This document shows positions 5,783 to 6,408 of a stretch of DNA of 6,408 nucleotides, piece by piece (position 1 is the stretch's first letter; each line of letters starts with the position of its first letter). The position numbers and the translations under genes were made by a program. The notes under the pieces were generated by a model. That model was not told the DNA's origin. It saw only the letters and a list, made by a program, of their open reading frames with translations, and searched no databases. Source of the stretch: Clostridia bacterium (lineage in GTDB: Bacteria > Bacillota > Clostridia > Oscillospirales > CAG-382); contig JAFQII010000145.1 of assembly GCA_017397605.1 (NCBI GenBank), positions 1-6,408 on the forward strand. The letters run 5' to 3'.

Positions 5783-6408
5783 ATGATGAATTATGAGCTG
5801 CTTGCGGAGCTGTTGTTTCCGCACATTACGCATACGCCTGACGTTTGGGAGGCAAAATATCCGCCCCGCAGCCTTCCCGAAGGCGCAAAGGTCACGCGTT
5901 TTGCACCCAGCCCCACGGGCTTTGTGCATTTCGGCGGTATGTATCAGGTGATGATCGGCGAGAGACTTGCGCACCAATCGGGCGGTGTGTTCTATTTGCG
6001 TATCGAGGACACCGACGCCAAGCGTGAGGTCGAAGGCGCGGCGCAGGGCGTGATCACGACGCTTGCGCATTACGGCGCAGAGTTTGACGAGGGCGCGGCA
6101 ATCGCCGAGGACGGCAGTATTACGTCCAAGGGCATCTACGGACCGCACAAGCAGTCCATGCGTGCCGAGATCTATCAGACCTATGCAAAACAGCTTGTCC
6201 GCGAGGGCAAGGCGTATCCCGTGTTCTCCACCGAAGAGGAACTGGAGGAAGCGCTTGCGGTTGACAAAAAGACCGAAAACAAGACCAAGGACTGGCAGGC
6301 ATCTGCCGAAGAGGCAAGACAAGCCATGCTTGCAAACCGCGAGTTTACGATCGAGCAGGTCAAATCCGAGCTCGAGGCGGGACATCCCTTTGTGCTGCGA
6401 ATCCTCGC
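5783..6408 (+). CDS. gltX: Glutamate--tRNA ligase, N-terminal part, 3' truncated by window edge
   Basis: Class I aminoacyl-tRNA synthetase that charges tRNA(Glu) (in many Clostridia also tRNA(Gln), later amidated). The 208 visible residues contain the catalytic Rossmann core. RFAPSPTG at 39-46 is followed by the HIGH-type motif as HFGG (49-52), and LRIEDTDAKRE lies at 72-82. Residues 1-36 (LLFPHITHTPDVWEAKYPPR) are an N-terminal extension characteristic, from memory, of a clostridial GluRS clade. At 144-154 the sequence AYPVFSTEEEL corresponds to the place where many GluRS have zinc-binding or Cys residues; both Cys are replaced (Val147, Ser149). KMSKS and the anticodon-binding domain lie beyond the edge. 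Two ATGs in tandem (5783, 5786) fit AAGGAG at 5772-5777 with spacings of 5 and 8; either may be used. A Glu-Q-tRNA synthetase is less likely given the extension and insertions, but the C terminus would settle it. Confidence 0.9.
   Translation, partial: MMNYELLAELLFPHITHTPDVWEAKYPPRSLPEGAKVTRFAPSPTGFVHFGGMYQVMIGERLAHQSGGVFYLRIEDTDAKREVEGAAQGVITTLAHYGAEFDEGAAIAEDGSITSKGIYGPHKQSMRAEIYQTYAKQLVREGKAYPVFSTEEELEEALAVDKKTENKTKDWQASAEEARQAMLANREFTIEQVKSELEAGHPFVLRIL

Noticed and set aside
5700..5786. 28-codon plus-strand ORF (starting MQLTLDFLRKG) whose TGA overlaps the gltX ATG
   Set aside because: There is no ribosome binding site upstream, and the whole P2 promoter lies inside it, so the ATGA overlap is probably accidental; conservation in relatives would revive it.
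5660..6385. Minus-strand open frame of 241 codons opposite gltX
   Set aside because: It lies across the operator and P2 and opposite a clear GluRS; its translation shows no known family.

Overview
The window looks like chromosomal DNA from a spore-forming, anaerobic member of the Clostridia, perhaps a gut Oscillospiraceae- or Ruminococcus-like lineage. The reasons are the dipicolinate synthase genes (made only by endospore formers), a glutamyl-tRNA synthetase of the clostridial type with an N-terminal extension, a DUF3343/cysteine desulfurase pair typical of Firmicutes, strong AGGAG-type ribosome binding sites and mid-range GC. The taxonomic placement is inferred from protein character, not from a database search.

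Layout, left to right. (1) 1-1220, plus strand: the C-terminal 405 residues of a family-20-like glycoside hydrolase, entering from the left edge. (2) 1242-1273: a perfect 14-bp hairpin between convergent genes, able to act as a terminator in both directions. (3) 1308-2692, minus strand: dpaA-dpaB (spoVFA-spoVFB), translationally coupled by an ATGA overlap. (4) 2693-2889: a divergent promoter region with a consensus sigma-A promoter to the right and a possible sigma-E-like promoter to the left. (5) 2890-4167, plus strand: a membrane-anchored, surface-exposed transglutaminase-like protein with a long acidic Ser/Glu/Pro linker, followed by a strong terminator. (6) 4208-5538, minus strand: a DUF3343 small protein and a class-V aminotransferase of the cysteine desulfurase type, again coupled by ATGA. 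(7) 5539-5782: a second divergent region with two plus-strand sigma-A promoters and a 23-bp palindromic operator. (8) 5783-6408, plus strand: the N-terminal part of glutamyl-tRNA synthetase, leaving at the right edge.

The transcription units alternate in direction and look like independent housekeeping or developmental modules rather than one island. I see no mobile element, CRISPR array, tRNA or rRNA. dpaA/dpaB together make the spore-core solute dipicolinic acid. The DUF3343 protein and the cysteine desulfurase probably form a sulfur- or selenium-transfer pair. The transglutaminase-like protein probably acts outside the membrane, across the cell wall. The least explained elements are the palindromic operator over the upstream gltX-side promoter, the sulfur/selenium pair, and the substrate of the surface transglutaminase-like protein.
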